From NCBI GenBank assembly GCA_020634245.1, contig JACKCC010000009.1, forward strand, positions 124,001 through 188,000: DNA of 64,000 nt, in the 5' to 3' direction. Shown here piece by piece: positions 9,321 to 17,879 of the stretch; position 1 is the first letter of the stretch; each line of letters opens with the position of its first letter. This DNA is from Ardenticatenaceae bacterium. Its GTDB lineage: Bacteria > Chloroflexota > Anaerolineae > Promineifilales > Promineifilaceae. Under the pieces are notes generated by a model. That model worked only from the letters and a program-made list of their open reading frames with translations. It had not been told where the DNA came from and made no database searches. The translations under genes and the position numbers were made by a program.

Positions 9321-9899
9321 ATGAACACAGTAATAGATAACCGAATGCACTTTGAAGATCCGCCAATAGCCAAAGCACTGTTTGGCGATGTTCGTTGGGC
9401 GTGGCTCTGGTTGATCCTGCGCCTTTACGTCGGCTGGCAGTGGCTGAACGCTGGATGGGGCAAAGTGACCAGTTCAACCTGGGTTGGTAGTGATGCCGGA
9501 AAGTCAATTAGCGGTTTTGTACAAGGCGCGCTAAACCAGACAACTGGCGAGCATCCCAATGTTCAAAGTTGGTACGCCACATTCTTGAAGAGCGTCGTCC
9601 TGGCTCATCCTGTTTTCTGGAGCTACCTGATTAGTTTTGGCGAACTCCTGGTTGGCATTGCTCTCATTTTAGGTCTTTTTACGGGTATCGCCGCCTTTTT
9701 CGGCAGCTTCATGAATGCCAACTACCTGCTCGCCGGAGCCGTCAGCACGAACCCGATTTTGTTTGCCATTGCCACCTGGCTGGTCCTGGCCTGGAAAACG
9801 GCCGGTTGGTGGGGACTGGATCGATGGGTGCTGCCGCTGCTGGGCACACCCTGGAGTCCGGGAACGGTTTTTCATAAAGAGGCAGAATCTGGCAAATGA
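9321..9899 (+). CDS. DoxX-like integral membrane protein
   Basis: The 192-residue product has about four hydrophobic helices and the DoxX/DoxD-type pattern: LRLYVGWQWLNAGWGKV in the first helix, ISFGELLVGIALILGLFTGIA in the second and a C-terminal WKTAGWWGLDRW. Such proteins are quinone-associated membrane proteins with suspected roles in sulfur or redox metabolism. The exact function here is unknown. I prefer the ATG at 9321 because AAGGAG lies five bases upstream. An in-frame ATG at 9297 with GTGAGGAA before it is the alternative. It follows tal by about 150 bases and may share its transcript. Confidence 0.75.
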   Translation: MNTVIDNRMHFEDPPIAKALFGDVRWAWLWLILRLYVGWQWLNAGWGKVTSSTWVGSDAGKSISGFVQGALNQTTGEHPNVQSWYATFLKSVVLAHPVFWSYLISFGELLVGIALILGLFTGIAAFFGSFMNANYLLAGAVSTNPILFAIATWLVLAWKTAGWWGLDRWVLPLLGTPWSPGTVFHKEAESGK

Positions 9900-9980
9900 A
9901 ATCCAAAAGAGGATGGGCGATCGGAGAACGTCTAATCTCTGATCACCCATTTCCTCTTAACTAAACAGGAGATTCCAGGC

Positions 9981-10067
9981 ATGAATAAACGGCTGTACAA
10001 ACTCTTTGTCATCTTTTTGCTGCTTTTGATGGTGGCTGTGCCCCTGCTGCGCATTTTTGTCCGATAG
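9981..10067 (+). CDS. 28-residue single-helix membrane peptide
   Basis: A short frame from ATG at 9981 to TAG at 10067 encodes 28 residues. It starts MNKRLYK, continues with an uninterrupted hydrophobic stretch (LFVIFLLLLMVAVPLL) and ends RIFVR. That is a positively charged end, one transmembrane helix and a charged tail, typical of small membrane peptides. AGGAG lies about ten bases upstream. It sits between the DoxX-like gene and the HAD gene. No family is recognised. Partner or regulator of the DoxX-like protein is only a guess. Confidence 0.5.
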   Translation: MNKRLYKLFVIFLLLLMVAVPLLRIFVR

Positions 10068-10087
10068 CAAGACTTTAACAAGATATT

Positions 10088-10783
10088 ATGATCCCTACAC
10101 CCATCACCACACTCTTTTTGGATATCGGCCAGGTGCTGCTGACTAATGGCTGGGACCGCCACAGCCGTCGTTTAGCTGCCGAACAATTCGGCCTGGATTT
10201 TGCTGAAATGGACGAGCGCCATCATCTGACGTTTGACACCTACGAGGAAGGTAAGCTCAGCCTGAATGATTATTTGAAGCGGGTCGTTTTTTATGAGAAA
10301 CGGCCGTTTACCCTGCAAAACTTCAAAGAATTCATGTTCGATCAGTCACGGCCGTTGCCCGATATGCTGCCCCTGATGACCGCCTTGAAGGACCACTATC
10401 AGCTCCAGGTCGCCGCCGTCAGCAACGAAGGGCGCGAACTGGCCGAATATCGCATCCGCCAATTCCAACTTGACCAATTCATCGACACCTTCATCGTCTC
10501 CAGCTTTGTTCACATCCGCAAGCCCGACGCCGATATTTACCGCCTGGCCCTGGATGTTACCCAATCCCAGCCGAAACAAGTCGTCTACATCGACGACCGG
10601 GCCATGCTGGTTGACGTCGCCCGCAGCCTGGGCATTCATGGCATTCACCACACCTCGCACGCCAGTACCCGGCACGCCCTGGCCCAACTGGGATTAACTT
10701 TAGAGACGAGTGGAGTGCCGTCTGGCAGACCGCAAAGGGCGGACGAGTCGTCGGCGCTCCCATTTTCGAAGGAACAACCGTGA
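10088..10783 (+). CDS. HAD-superfamily hydrolase
   Basis: The 231-residue product is a haloacid-dehalogenase-superfamily protein. Motif I is TLFLDIGQVLL, where the usual second aspartate is replaced by glycine as in the G-V-L subgroup. Motif II is AVSNEG, the conserved lysine lies in HIRKPDADIY, and motif III is VYIDDRAML. The substrate cannot be read from the sequence. The context of sugar-phosphate enzymes would suit a phosphosugar. The missing second aspartate weakens a phosphatase assignment. The stop overlaps the GTG start of zwf by four bases. Confidence 0.82.
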   Translation: MIPTPITTLFLDIGQVLLTNGWDRHSRRLAAEQFGLDFAEMDERHHLTFDTYEEGKLSLNDYLKRVVFYEKRPFTLQNFKEFMFDQSRPLPDMLPLMTALKDHYQLQVAAVSNEGRELAEYRIRQFQLDQFIDTFIVSSFVHIRKPDADIYRLALDVTQSQPKQVVYIDDRAMLVDVARSLGIHGIHHTSHASTRHALAQLGLTLETSGVPSGRPQRADESSALPFSKEQP

Positions 10784-12282
10784 AAGAACATAACGACCCA
10801 ACCGCCATCATCATCTTCGGCGCAGGCGGCGACCTGACCCAACGCAAGTTAGTGCCGGCCATCTACAATCTCTACCTGGACGGCTGGCTGCCAGAGCAGT
10901 TTGCCATCCTGGGCCTGGATCGCAAAGAGATGGACAAAGAAGCCTTCTGCCAGCATCTGCGTGAGGGCATCAACACATTTTCCCGGCGCAAACTGGAAGC
11001 CGACACCTGGCAAGAATTTGCCCAACATTTCACCTACATCGCCGCCGATCTCACCAATCAGAACACCTACGATGACCTTTCCCACCAACTGGGCACATTT
11101 AACCAGCAGTGGAGCAGTCACGCCCAACATATTTTTTACCTGGCCGTCTCCCCTTTCCTAATCGAACCCATAACCGAAAATTTGCATAAAGCAAAACTAA
11201 TGCAAGATCGTCAACGCTGCCGCATCGTCGTGGAAAAGCCCTTTGGTCACGATTTGGACTCGGCACAAGCACTGAACAATACGTTGACACACTTTTTTGA
11301 CGAAAAACAGATTTATCGCATTGATCACTATTTGGGCAAAGAAACGGTGCAAAACATCCTCGCCTTCCGCTTTGCCAATGCTCTGTTTGAACCAATTTGG
11401 GACCGCCGTTACATTGATCATGTGCAAATTACGGTGGCCGAACAGGTGGGCGTGGAGCATCGCGGCGGTTACTATGATCATGCCGGGGCGCTGCGCGACA
11501 TGATCCAGAATCATTTGCTGCAAATTTTGTGTCTGATTGCCATGGAACCACCCGTTTCCTTTGCCGCCGATGAAATCCGCAATAAGAAGGTAGACGTGCT
11601 GCGGGCTGTGCATCCCATCGCACCTGAGGATGTGGCTGATGTGGCCGTACGCGGGCAGTATGGCAACGGCTGGCTGCAAGGCGAACAGGAGTCTGCCTAT
11701 CAGCAAGAAGAAGGGGTGGCCGAAAATTCCGGCACGGAAACGTTTGCTGCTTTGAAGTTGTTTGTCGATAACTGGCGCTGGCAGGATGTGCCTTTTTATC
11801 TGCGCACGGGCAAGCGGCTGCCGGTGCATGGATCGCAGGTCGTGGTGACGTTTCGGCCGGTACCGCATCAATCTTTCCCGGAAACGGCCGTTGAAACCTG
11901 GCACCCCAATCGCCTCATCATCAACATCCAACCGGAAGAGGGCATCCGCATGACATTCCAGGCCAAACGGCCGGGTCCAGCCATGCGCCTCAGCCCGGTA
12001 CATCTCGATTTTGCTTACCAGGAGGCGTTCAAAACCGCTTCCCCGGAAGCATATGAAACGCTGCTGCTGGACGTGATTGAAGGCGATGCCACGCTCTTCA
12101 TGCGCGCCGACCAGGTGGAAGCATCATGGAAAGTGATTATGCCAGTCCTGGAGATGTGGACGGCCAATCCACCACTGGATTTCCCCAATTACCCGGCGGG
12201 CATCTGGGGGCCAGAATCGGCTAATGTACTGATTGCGCAGGACGGCCGTTCCTGGCTGCAACCTGATTTTGACGGCCGTTAA
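10780..12282 (+). CDS. zwf: Glucose-6-phosphate 1-dehydrogenase
   Basis: The 500-residue enzyme oxidises glucose 6-phosphate to 6-phosphogluconolactone and makes NADPH, the entry step of the oxidative pentose phosphate pathway. The Rossmann motif is IIFGAGGDLTQRKLVPAIY near residue 11, the substrate-binding signature RIDHYLGKE lies near 178, and a basic YLRTGKRLP lies near 340. Length is normal. The start is GTG at 10780, overlapping the HAD gene. No 6-phosphogluconolactonase gene is seen in the window, so that step is spontaneous or encoded elsewhere. Confidence 0.96.
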   Translation: MKEHNDPTAIIIFGAGGDLTQRKLVPAIYNLYLDGWLPEQFAILGLDRKEMDKEAFCQHLREGINTFSRRKLEADTWQEFAQHFTYIAADLTNQNTYDDLSHQLGTFNQQWSSHAQHIFYLAVSPFLIEPITENLHKAKLMQDRQRCRIVVEKPFGHDLDSAQALNNTLTHFFDEKQIYRIDHYLGKETVQNILAFRFANALFEPIWDRRYIDHVQITVAEQVGVEHRGGYYDHAGALRDMIQNHLLQILCLIAMEPPVSFAADEIRNKKVDVLRAVHPIAPEDVADVAVRGQYGNGWLQGEQESAYQQEEGVAENSGTETFAALKLFVDNWRWQDVPFYLRTGKRLPVHGSQVVVTFRPVPHQSFPETAVETWHPNRLIINIQPEEGIRMTFQAKRPGPAMRLSPVHLDFAYQEAFKTASPEAYETLLLDVIEGDATLFMRADQVEASWKVIMPVLEMWTANPPLDFPNYPAGIWGPESANVLIAQDGRSWLQPDFDGR

Positions 12283-12304
12283 AAATCACCTGGAGGTACA
12301 TTAG

Positions 12305-12928
12305 ATGATGAAAAAAAGAAACCAGTCTTCAAAACTCGTACATTCTATTGGTATATCGGTCGTGCTGATTATGACCACCCTAATTCTAAGTCAATGCACA
12401 GTTGCGCCCACAGCCACGGCTACTTCAACCGCGCCAGCAGCTTTACAGTCCACCAATAATTACACCGATCCCTTTGCTTATTGTGCGGCTGTAGGCACGA
12501 TCGATACGCCCGGCAGCGATTACACAGGTCCGCAAACGCCCATGTCAATCATTGACGGCCTGAAGCAAGCAGCCAACTTATCCGCCGACATGCCCAATAC
12601 GATAATTGAGTCGGGAACTTTCTGGCGATGTATGAACGGCCGTGTCTGGGCTTGTTTTGTCGGCGCCAATTTACCCTGTTCCGAGAAAGCAGATACCAGC
12701 CAGACTCCCACCCAGCCAATGACTGATTTCTGCCAGGCAAATACGGCCGCCGATGCCATACCGGCAGCGGTTACCGGCCGGGCCACAGTGTACGAATGGC
12801 GCTGTACCGACGGTTCACCAACCGTCGTCAAACAACTATTTCAGCCAGATAGTCAGGGGTTTATTTCGGATTTCTGGTATGAAATTAATACAAACGCCAA
12901 TGCTCCAAATGCACCTGCCTTACCCTGA
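12305..12928 (+). CDS. Secreted lipoprotein of unknown function
   Basis: The 207-residue product has a basic N-terminus, a hydrophobic helix and the lipobox LILSQC near residue 31, so it should be exported and lipid-anchored. A Thr/Ala-rich linker follows. The mature part has several cysteines (for example FWRCMNG and VWACFVG, then YEWRCTDG) that could form disulfides. I do not recognise a family. It lies 22 bases after zwf with GGAGG before the ATG and 32 bases before gnd, so it is probably co-transcribed with two NADPH-forming enzymes. That is odd company for a lipoprotein. Confidence 0.6.
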   Translation: MMKKRNQSSKLVHSIGISVVLIMTTLILSQCTVAPTATATSTAPAALQSTNNYTDPFAYCAAVGTIDTPGSDYTGPQTPMSIIDGLKQAANLSADMPNTIIESGTFWRCMNGRVWACFVGANLPCSEKADTSQTPTQPMTDFCQANTAADAIPAAVTGRATVYEWRCTDGSPTVVKQLFQPDSQGFISDFWYEINTNANAPNAPALP

Positions 12929-12960
12929 AATAGTCAAAGTTAAAAAGGAGACTTCTATCA

Positions 12961-13970
12961 TGCAAATAGGAATGATTGGATTAGGACGGATGGGCAGCAA
13001 CATGGCCATCCGTTTGATGCGCGCCGGACACACCTGCGTCGTTTACGACCACAACGCCCAGGCCGCCGCCGATTTAGCCGAAAAAGGAGCCGTCAGCGCC
13101 GCCTCATTGGCCGAATTGGTCGCGAAACTGGCCGCGCCGCGCGCCGTCTGGTTGATGCTGCCGGCGGCTGTTGTGGACAAGGTACTGGCAGAATTAAAAC
13201 CGCTGCTAGAAGCCAGTGACGTGATCATCGACGGCGGTAATTCGTACTACCACGATGACATCCGTCGCGCCGAAGAGCTGGAAAAAGCCGGTATCCACTA
13301 TTTGGATGTAGGCGTTAGCGGCGGCGTGTGGGGGCTGGAACGGGGTTATTCGCAGATGATTGGCGGCGATGAAGAAGCCGTCGAGCGTCTTGACCCGATT
13401 TTTACCGATCTGGCTCCTGGCGTTGCGGCTGCTAAACGGACACCGGGACGAGGCACGGCCGTTACCCCTGCCGAATACGGTTACCTACACTGCGGCTCCC
13501 ACGGGGCCGGCCACTTCGTCAAAATGGTCCACAACGGCATCGAATACGGCATGATGGCCGCTTTGGCCGAAGGATTGAACATCCTACACCGGGCAAACGT
13601 AGGCCAACAAGAACACGCCGTAGATGCCGAAACCACGCCACTACGCCACCCCGAACATTACCAATATGACCTTGATTTGAAAGAAATCGCCGAAGTGTGG
13701 CGGCGTGGCAGCGTCATCGGCTCCTGGCTCCTCGACCTGACAGCCGCGGCCTTGGTGGAAGACCCGCAGCTAGATTCCTTTGCCGGCCGGGTTTCCGATT
13801 CTGGCGAGGGGCGTTGGACAGTGCTGGCCGCTGTTAATGAGGCCGTGCCGGCTCCGGTCATCAGTGCTGCCCTGTTCTCTCGCTTTAGTTCACGCGGTGA
13901 AGGTGAATTTGCCAACAAGGTCATGTCGGCCATGCGCTACGAGTTTGGCGGGCATCACGAGAAAAAGTAG
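12961..13970 (+). CDS. gnd: 6-phosphogluconate dehydrogenase, short form
   Basis: The 336-residue product oxidatively decarboxylates 6-phosphogluconate to ribulose 5-phosphate. The N-terminus MQIGMIGLGRMGSNMAIRL is the dinucleotide-binding site, DVGVSGGVWGLERGY is the substrate loop near residue 122, and GHFVKMVHNGIEYGMM with its catalytic Lys and Asn lies near 182. The length matches the short GndA/YqeC-type enzymes (about 300-340), which often prefer NAD. The ATG at 12961 is chosen because AAAAAGGAG precedes it and the Rossmann motif starts at once. A longer frame runs upstream but overlaps the previous gene. Confidence 0.94.
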
Positions 13971-14034
13971 CGAGAAGTCAGACTTTTTGATCCAGTTGGC
14001 AGGCAATTCTCTTGAGTAAAAAGCCTGACTTTGG

Positions 14035-14862
14035 GTGACAGAAAAAATTATGGCTAAACAACAGAAGTTAAACGCCGTTATCGAACAAAAGGACGAACTG
14101 ACACCCCAATTGATGATTTTACGTGTTGTCGCTGATGGCTGGCAGCTGCCGCATTTCACGCCCGGCCAGTATGTCGTCCTGGGGCTGCCGCCCAGTGCAC
14201 CACGCTGTGACCTGTCCGAACCGGAAATGGAACCACCGCCGGACAAGTTAATCCGGCGGGCTTATTCGATTGCTTCATCTTCGTTAACGGCCGAATACAT
14301 TGATTTTTACATCCGATTGGTCAGTAACGGTACGCTGACGCCACGCCTGTTTGCCCTGAATGTGGGCGATCGAGTCTGGCTCTCTTCGCATCCGGTGGGC
14401 ATGTTTACCCTGGCTGACGTACCGCCGGATAAGAACATTGTACTCGTGGCCACAGGCACAGGATTGGCTCCCTACATGAGTATGTTACGCACCCATCTGG
14501 ACTGCGGCGGATCGCGCCGCGTGGCTGTCTTGCATGGCGCATTCCACTCCTGGGATTTAGGATTCCGGGCCGAATTAGAAACATTACAGCATCTCTGCTC
14601 TAACATGACTTATATCCCCATAATTGACCGCCCGGAAGATGAGCCAGTGGCCTGGCACGGCCGTACCGGATGGGTGCAGCAGTTATGGCAAGATAGCGCT
14701 GTAGCCGAATCCTGGGGCTTCCAGCCCATGCCAGAAAACACCGATATTTTCCTTTGCGGCGTGCCCGGCATGATTGAAGCCATGCTCCAAGTGCTGACCG
14801 CCGAAGGGTTTCGCGAACAAAGCCACGGCCAGGCAGGAGAAATTCATATAGAACGATATTGA
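14035..14862 (+). CDS. fpr: Ferredoxin/flavodoxin-NADP+ reductase family protein
   Basis: The 275-residue flavoprotein belongs to the FNR family. RRAYSIASS near residue 81 is the FAD-binding RxYS motif, VATGTGLAPYMSML near 140 is the NADP-binding P-loop-like motif, and FLCGVPGMIEAM near 239 is the C-terminal nucleotide contact. It would move electrons between NADPH and ferredoxin or flavodoxin. Following zwf and gnd, it could use the NADPH they make. The start is GTG at 14035 or the in-frame ATG at 14050. Neither has a strong ribosome site. The symbol fpr is by family resemblance only. Confidence 0.85.
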   Translation: MTEKIMAKQQKLNAVIEQKDELTPQLMILRVVADGWQLPHFTPGQYVVLGLPPSAPRCDLSEPEMEPPPDKLIRRAYSIASSSLTAEYIDFYIRLVSNGTLTPRLFALNVGDRVWLSSHPVGMFTLADVPPDKNIVLVATGTGLAPYMSMLRTHLDCGGSRRVAVLHGAFHSWDLGFRAELETLQHLCSNMTYIPIIDRPEDEPVAWHGRTGWVQQLWQDSAVAESWGFQPMPENTDIFLCGVPGMIEAMLQVLTAEGFREQSHGQAGEIHIERY

Positions 14863-14955
14863 TACTCATAAGCAGTGTTCCGTTGGTGGAATACGGAATA
14901 CGGTTTTCGGGTTGCGGTTACCAGGGAGCCGTAAGACTCCGGGGAGTGCATAAAC

Positions 14956-17415
14956 ATGTTAAAAACAAAAAATAAGCAAACAGATGACCTGATTCAGACA
15001 CCACTGGATCAGGTCAAATCAACATTGGGCTACAGCCCTGACGGGTTGAGCCAGGCCGAAGCCGGACAGCGGCTGACCCAAACGGGCTACAACGAATTGG
15101 TAGAGGAAGAAATCAATCCCATCTTGAAATTCCTCTCCTATTTTTGGGGGCCAATCCCCTGGATGATTGAGGTGGCGGCCATTTTGTCGCTGGTAGTGCA
15201 CCACTGGGCCGATTTTGGCATTATTTTGACCCTGTTAGTGGTAAACGCCATCGTCGGTTTTTGGGAAGAGTTCCAGGCCGGCAACACGATTGCGGCCCTG
15301 AAAGCGCGGCTGGCACCGGAAGCGCGGGTGCGGCGTGACGGCCGTTGGCAAACCATCGCCGCCCGTGAACTGGTACCCGGCGACCTCATCCGCCTGCGCC
15401 TGGGCGAAATTGTGCCCGCCGACGCCCGCCTGCTGGAGGGTGATCCCATTTCGGTAGATCAGTCGGCTCTGACCGGGGAATCATTACCGGTGACAGCCAA
15501 AAGCGGCACGGCCGTTTACTCTGGTTCCATCATCAAACGCGGCGAAATCGAAGCACTGGTCTACGCCACCGGCCAACGGACTTATTTTGGCAAAACGGCC
15601 CATCTGGTAGAAACAGCCCACACCGAAAGCCACTTCCAAAAAGCGATCCTGAAAATCGGCGACTACCTCATCGTCCTAGCCGTTGTCCTGGTCATCCTCA
15701 TTTTGGGCGTGGCCCTGTTCCGCGGCGACAACTTTCTGACCACGCTGCAATTTGCCCTGGTGTTGACCGTGGCCGCCATCCCCGTGGCTATGCCCACCGT
15801 CCTCTCGGTAACAATGGCTGTGGGCGCGCGGCTACTGGCCACCAAGGAAGCCATCGTCACCCGGCTGGCGGCCATCGAAGAACTGGCCGGCGTGGATGTG
15901 CTTTGCTCGGACAAGACGGGCACGCTGACGCAAAACAAACTGACCCTGGGCGAGCCGTTCGTGACTGAAGGCCAAACGGCCGAGCAACTGCTAATCAGCG
16001 CTGCCCTGGCCTCCCGCGCCGAAGACAACGACCCGATTGACATGACGGTGTTAAGCGGCCTGGACGGATCGCATCCGTTGGATAAGTACACTGTGACCCA
16101 TTTCCAATCGTTCGATCCGGTACATAAACGCACGGAAGCGGCTGTTACTGGGCCGGACGGCCGTTCCTTTTTTGTAGCCAAAGGCGCACCACAAGTCATC
16201 CTGGCCCTGGCTAAACCGCCGAATGAGGTAAAGGAAAGGGTAGAAACGGCCGTCAACGATTTTGCTCATCGCGGTTACCGCGCTCTGGGCGTGGCCCGTG
16301 CTGACATGCCGGACCAGTGGCAGTTTCTGGGCGTGCTGCCCCTCTACGATCCACCACGCGAAGATTCCAAGACAACCATCGCCACAGCCGAAACAATGGG
16401 CGTCAAAGTAAAAATGGTCACCGGTGATCAGGTGGCCATTGCCAAAGAAATTTCCGGGCAGTTGGGGCTGGGCCAGAACATTTTGGATGCGGCCGTTTTT
16501 GGCGACACCCTGCACCATCAAGGCGGCCAACTGGCTGACGCCATCGAACAGGCTGACGGCTTTGCCCAGGTCTTCCCGGAACATAAATATCATATTGTGG
16601 AAACGTTGCAGCAGCAGGGGCATATCGTCGGCATGACCGGTGATGGTGTGAACGACGCTCCAGCGCTGAAAAAAGCCGACGCCGGCATCGCCGTTTCCGG
16701 GGCAACAGATGCAGCCCGCGCCGCCGCCGACATCGTCCTGCTGACGCCGGGCCTCTCGGTGATCATCGACGCGCTGCGCGAGAGCCGCAAAATCTTCCAG
16801 CGGATGAACAGCTACGCCATTTACCGCATAGCCGAGACGATTCGTGTGCTGCTGTTTATGACGCTGTCGATTCTAGTGTTTAATTTTTACCCGGTAACGG
16901 CCGTTATGATTGTCCTTCTGGCTTTGCTCAACGACGGCGCGATTTTGTCCATAGCCTATGACAACGTGCGCGGCTCCGACAAACCGGAAGCCTGGGACAT
17001 GCCCCTCGTCCTGGGGATTGCCACCGTTCTGGGTGTTTCCGGTCTGGCTGCATCATTCTTACTTTTCTATCTGGCCGAAAAAACCTTCAATCTGCCACCT
17101 GATGTCATTCAATCTCTGATCTATCTCAAATTATCGGTAGCCGGACATCTGACCATCTTCCTGACGCGGACGCACGGCCCATTCTGGTCGCACAAGCCAT
17201 CCAAGACGCTGGTCATTGCCGTAGTGGCAACGCAAATCATCGCCACACTCATCACCGTGTACGGCCTGTTTATGACGCCGCTGGGCTGGGGCTGGGCACT
17301 GGCGGTGTGGGGTTACGCGCTGGTCTGGTTCCTGATCAACGACCGCATCAAGCTTCTGGCCTACCGCGTTTTCGACCGGAATTTGCCAGGACTGCTGACG
17401 ATGAAACAACGGTGA
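14956..17415 (+). CDS. Plasma-membrane proton-efflux P-type ATPase (P3A)
   Basis: The 819-residue protein is a P-type ATPase of the proton-pump subgroup. It shows the cation-ATPase N-terminal domain, ALTGESLPV near residue 175 for the actuator, CSDKTGTLTQNK near 317 with the phosphorylated aspartate, MVTGDQVAIAKE near 480, and TGDGVNDAPALKKADAGIAV near 560. Membrane helices lie before the actuator, after it and in the C-terminal third. The short N- and C-termini and the absence of Cys-Pro-Cys favour H+ transport over heavy metals. It may defend cytoplasmic pH or membrane potential under energy stress. The gene begins about 95 bases after fpr. Confidence 0.92.
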   Translation: MLKTKNKQTDDLIQTPLDQVKSTLGYSPDGLSQAEAGQRLTQTGYNELVEEEINPILKFLSYFWGPIPWMIEVAAILSLVVHHWADFGIILTLLVVNAIVGFWEEFQAGNTIAALKARLAPEARVRRDGRWQTIAARELVPGDLIRLRLGEIVPADARLLEGDPISVDQSALTGESLPVTAKSGTAVYSGSIIKRGEIEALVYATGQRTYFGKTAHLVETAHTESHFQKAILKIGDYLIVLAVVLVILILGVALFRGDNFLTTLQFALVLTVAAIPVAMPTVLSVTMAVGARLLATKEAIVTRLAAIEELAGVDVLCSDKTGTLTQNKLTLGEPFVTEGQTAEQLLISAALASRAEDNDPIDMTVLSGLDGSHPLDKYTVTHFQSFDPVHKRTEAAVTGPDGRSFFVAKGAPQVILALAKPPNEVKERVETAVNDFAHRGYRALGVARADMPDQWQFLGVLPLYDPPREDSKTTIATAETMGVKVKMVTGDQVAIAKEISGQLGLGQNILDAAVFGDTLHHQGGQLADAIEQADGFAQVFPEHKYHIVETLQQQGHIVGMTGDGVNDAPALKKADAGIAVSGATDAARAAADIVLLTPGLSVIIDALRESRKIFQRMNSYAIYRIAETIRVLLFMTLSILVFNFYPVTAVMIVLLALLNDGAILSIAYDNVRGSDKPEAWDMPLVLGIATVLGVSGLAASFLLFYLAEKTFNLPPDVIQSLIYLKLSVAGHLTIFLTRTHGPFWSHKPSKTLVIAVVATQIIATLITVYGLFMTPLGWGWALAVWGYALVWFLINDRIKLLAYRVFDRNLPGLLTMKQR

Positions 17416-17432
17416 TTTTTACCTATGCCAAA

Positions 17433-17523
17433 TGACGTAGACGGCCGTTTCCCAGATTAGTCTTTTTGTTTACTCCGAACGCGACAACAAGCCGATGTAT
17501 CCCAAGGCTTAATCCAGTATAGT
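17433..17523 (+). promoter_or_regulatory. Stress-type promoter module (copy 2)
   Basis: TGACGTAG at 17433-17440, TTTTTGTTTAC at 17463-17473, GCCGATGTA at 17491-17499 and TATAGT at 17518-17523 repeat the order and spacing of copy 1: 17 bases between the T-rich element and GCCGATGT, then 18 bases to the -10-like box. The predicted start is near 17530, some 350 bases before the usp gene and directly ahead of a CU-rich stretch and hairpin. It may make a separate short RNA or a long usp leader. Confidence 0.58.
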
Positions 17524-17529
17524 TCAGAC

Positions 17530-17605
17530 ATAACTAATTTTCTTCTCCTCCTCCTCCTGACTGAGATAAGAGAGAGGAATTCCAAAATCCTCTCTCTCTT
17601 ATCTC
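17530..17605 (+). ncRNA. Candidate short RNA or structured leader with anti-Shine-Dalgarno-like CU tract
   Basis: Starting from promoter copy 2, the transcript would carry a TTCTCCTCCTCCTCC tract (about 17541-17557), which is complementary to ribosome-binding sites of the AGGAGG type. It is followed by an imperfect hairpin: GAGATAAGAGAGAGGA at 17563-17578 pairs with its partner at 17588-17605 with a two-base bulge. No T run follows, so it is not a classic terminator. No reading frame is convincing here. The idea of a regulatory RNA is inference only. Confidence 0.35.
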
Positions 17606-17700
17606 GGTGGGAAGCCCAAACCAAAACAACTGACTCAAAACAACAGATTCGCTTTCCACCATTATCGGCGACATATGTATGCGAGGCTCGTTATAACTTT

Positions 17701-17814
17701 TGTCGTAGCAGCTTGCTCCTTTTGACTGAAAAGGGCCGTTGCCGGAACAGTCGTTTTGTTATAAGCGGTCAACGTCCTCCCGCCGATGTGGCAAATCATC
17801 CGCTCCGTTACACT
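17701..17814 (+). promoter_or_regulatory. Stress-type promoter module upstream of usp (copy 3)
   Basis: TGTCGTAG (17701-17708, one mismatch to TGACGTAG) is followed after 44 bases by GTTTTGTTATA (17753-17763). The same 44-base gap occurs in copy 1. Then come GCCGATGTG (17782-17790) and TACACT (17809-17814), 18 bases apart. The predicted start is near 17821, giving a leader of about 60 bases before the usp ATG at 17880. A weak GACTG...CAGTC hairpin at 17724-17752 precedes the T-rich element, as a hairpin also does in copy 1. Confidence 0.6.
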
Positions 17815-17879
17815 ATTGGCAATTCGTAATCAACTGGAAAAGACGACGCAGCAGTTGCCGTCTTCCATTGGAGTAAATT

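Noticed and set aside
11197..12003. 268-codon frame antisense to zwf
   Set aside because: Shadow of the zwf gene; no signal, domain or ribosome site.
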